NCBI GenBank assembly: GCA_031370485.1
Contig: JANMQK010000079.1
Span: 1 to 6,378 of the forward strand
DNA from: JANMQK01 sp031370485
Lineage (GTDB): Bacteria > Acidobacteriota > Polarisedimenticolia > Gp22-AA2
DNA: 6,378 nt
Reading direction: 5' to 3'
A model generated the notes under the pieces. The model searched no databases and was not told where the DNA came from. It saw only the letters and a list, made by a program, of their open reading frames with translations. The stretch's first letter is position 1. Each line of letters begins with the position of its first letter. Position numbers and translations under genes: made by a program. Positions 5,380 through 6,378 of this stretch are shown one piece after another.

Positions 5380-6378
5380 AGCCGCCGCCGCGCGGGTCCG
5401 TTCCTCGAGGCTGAAGACCTCCGCCCGGTTTCTCTTCCGATCGCTGGGACTGCGCGGCCCGTCGTTCCTGCTCGCCTTTCTCGCCATCACCGTGGGGGCG
5501 ACGGTGACCGCGACGATGCTCAACTTGAAGAGCGACCTCGCGGCCAAGATGTCGAAGGAGCTGCGGCGCTACGGCCCGAACCTCCTGATCACGCCGCGCG
5601 GCGAGGCGAACTCCACTCTGGAGGAATCGGAGGTGCGCCTCATCGCCGGGGCGTCGCCTCTGCTGTTTGCGCCGGGGAGTATCGAAACCGCGCCGGACGC
5701 CCTTCCCGGATCGGGGTCGGCGACGATCGTTGGGTGCGATTTCGACGCCCAGCGGCGGCTGAGTCCCTCGTGGCGGGTGACGGGGGAGTGGCCCCCGCCG
5801 GGAACGGAACCGCCGCCAGGCGCCGAACCACTGCCGGACAGGGCGGCGCCGGCGCTCATCGGCGCCGCGCTCGCCGCCCGCGCGGGTGTCGGCTCGGGTG
5901 AGACGGTGCACGTGAGCGTGGGGGCAGCCGGGTTCGCCGTGCGGATCGCGGGGATCGTCTCGACGGGGGAGGGGGAGGACGAAGATCTTTTCGTGCCCCT
6001 GCCGGTGCTGCAGCAGGCGACTGGACGCACAGGTCGCGTCTCCCTCGCGGCACTGGCGGTGGACGGCGGCGAGGAGGCCGTGGGCCGCGCGGGCGCCCGC
6101 GCCGTAGCGCTGGTGAAGGACGCCGTCTCGAGGCCGCTGCGGCCGATCGCGGCGGCCCAGGGGGCGGTCCTCGGCAAGCTCGACCGTATGATGCTCCTGC
6201 TCACGTCGCTCATCCTCCTCCTGACGGGCCTCTGTCTCGTCACCACCTTGATGTCGATGGTGGTGGAGCGGGAGGGGGAGATCGGCATCCTCCGTTCGAT
6301 GGGGGCCCGTGACGGGGAGATCCTGAAAATGCTCGGCGCGGAGGTGGGGCTCATGGGGCTTCTCGGCTCGTTCGCCGG
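5369..6378 (+). CDS. FtsX/MacB-type ABC transporter permease 2 (cut by right window edge)
   Basis: The first 336 codons of a second FtsX/MacB-type permease, paralogous to the preceding one. Helix 1 is at about 31-52, the periplasmic domain at 53-270, helix 2 at 275-298, then E-R-E-G-E-I-G-I-L-R-S-M-G-A (300-313); helix 3 begins near 322 and the sequence ends at 6378. Shared landmarks with permease 1 are L-R-R-Y-G-P-N-L (65-72; L-R-S-F-G-A-N-L there), W-R-V-T-G-E-W-P (135-142; W-T-V-E-G-R-W-P there) and the acidic loop S-T-G-E-G-E-D-E-D (198-206). The two probably form a heterodimer with one ATPase. The start is inferred as GTG 5369, overlapping the previous gene by 11 nt, with AGGTG 4 nt upstream. 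No ATG lies in frame before the first helix, and the overlap suggests translational coupling. The residual uncertainty is over the start, not the identity. Confidence 0.9.
   Translation, partial: MVSEAAAARVRSSRLKTSARFLFRSLGLRGPSFLLAFLAITVGATVTATMLNLKSDLAAKMSKELRRYGPNLLITPRGEANSTLEESEVRLIAGASPLLFAPGSIETAPDALPGSGSATIVGCDFDAQRRLSPSWRVTGEWPPPGTEPPPGAEPLPDRAAPALIGAALAARAGVGSGETVHVSVGAAGFAVRIAGIVSTGEGEDEDLFVPLPVLQQATGRTGRVSLAALAVDGGEEAVGRAGARAVALVKDAVSRPLRPIAAAQGAVLGKLDRMMLLLTSLILLLTGLCLVTTLMSMVVEREGEIGILRSMGARDGEILKMLGAEVGLMGLLGSFA

Noticed and set aside
4573..6354. Long minus-strand frames (4573-5547, 5339-5911, 5569-6354)
   Set aside because: They mirror the two permeases and consist of Arg/Pro/Ser-rich sequence without domains.

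Overview
The window is G+C-rich (about two-thirds by eye) chromosomal bacterial DNA. Coding is tight, third codon positions are GC-biased, and long antisense shadow frames are common. Nothing fixes the taxon. The style would fit a high-GC environmental lineage such as Acidobacteriota, Gemmatimonadota or a relative, but that is a guess. There are no RNA genes, mobile elements, CRISPR arrays or convincing terminators.

The layout is two divergent gene sets separated by a 178-bp control region (2100-2277). On the minus strand, reading leftwards from 2099, are a secreted metallo-beta-lactamase-fold hydrolase, a small secreted protein of unknown function, and the N-terminal part of a major facilitator transporter cut by the left edge. 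On the plus strand, reading rightwards from 2278, are a Fur-family metalloregulator, an FTR1-type iron permease fused to a C-terminal DUF2318 (FtrD-like) cysteine domain, and two paralogous FtsX/MacB-type permeases. The second permease is cut by the right edge.

The plus-strand genes look like one operon. Gaps are 10 and 11 nt, followed by an 11-nt overlap, and a near-consensus sigma-70-type promoter lies at 2220-2249. The order FTR1, DUF2318, FtsX permease, FtsX permease matches the iron-uptake locus known around p19 in Campylobacter jejuni (cj1658-cj1665). There the two permeases are followed by an ABC ATPase and thioredoxin-like proteins. Here FTR1 and DUF2318 are one polypeptide, a Fur-family gene heads the operon, and no p19-like gene is present within the window. 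The likely job is regulated high-affinity iron uptake: FTR1 carries iron across the inner membrane, while DUF2318 and the permease pair handle redox or delivery steps on the outer face that are still poorly understood.

The control region also holds a 10-bp perfect palindrome at the predicted operon start site. A tandem 14-bp repeat with 21-bp periodicity overlaps a plausible promoter for the divergent hydrolase gene. These are the best unexplained non-coding signals in the window.
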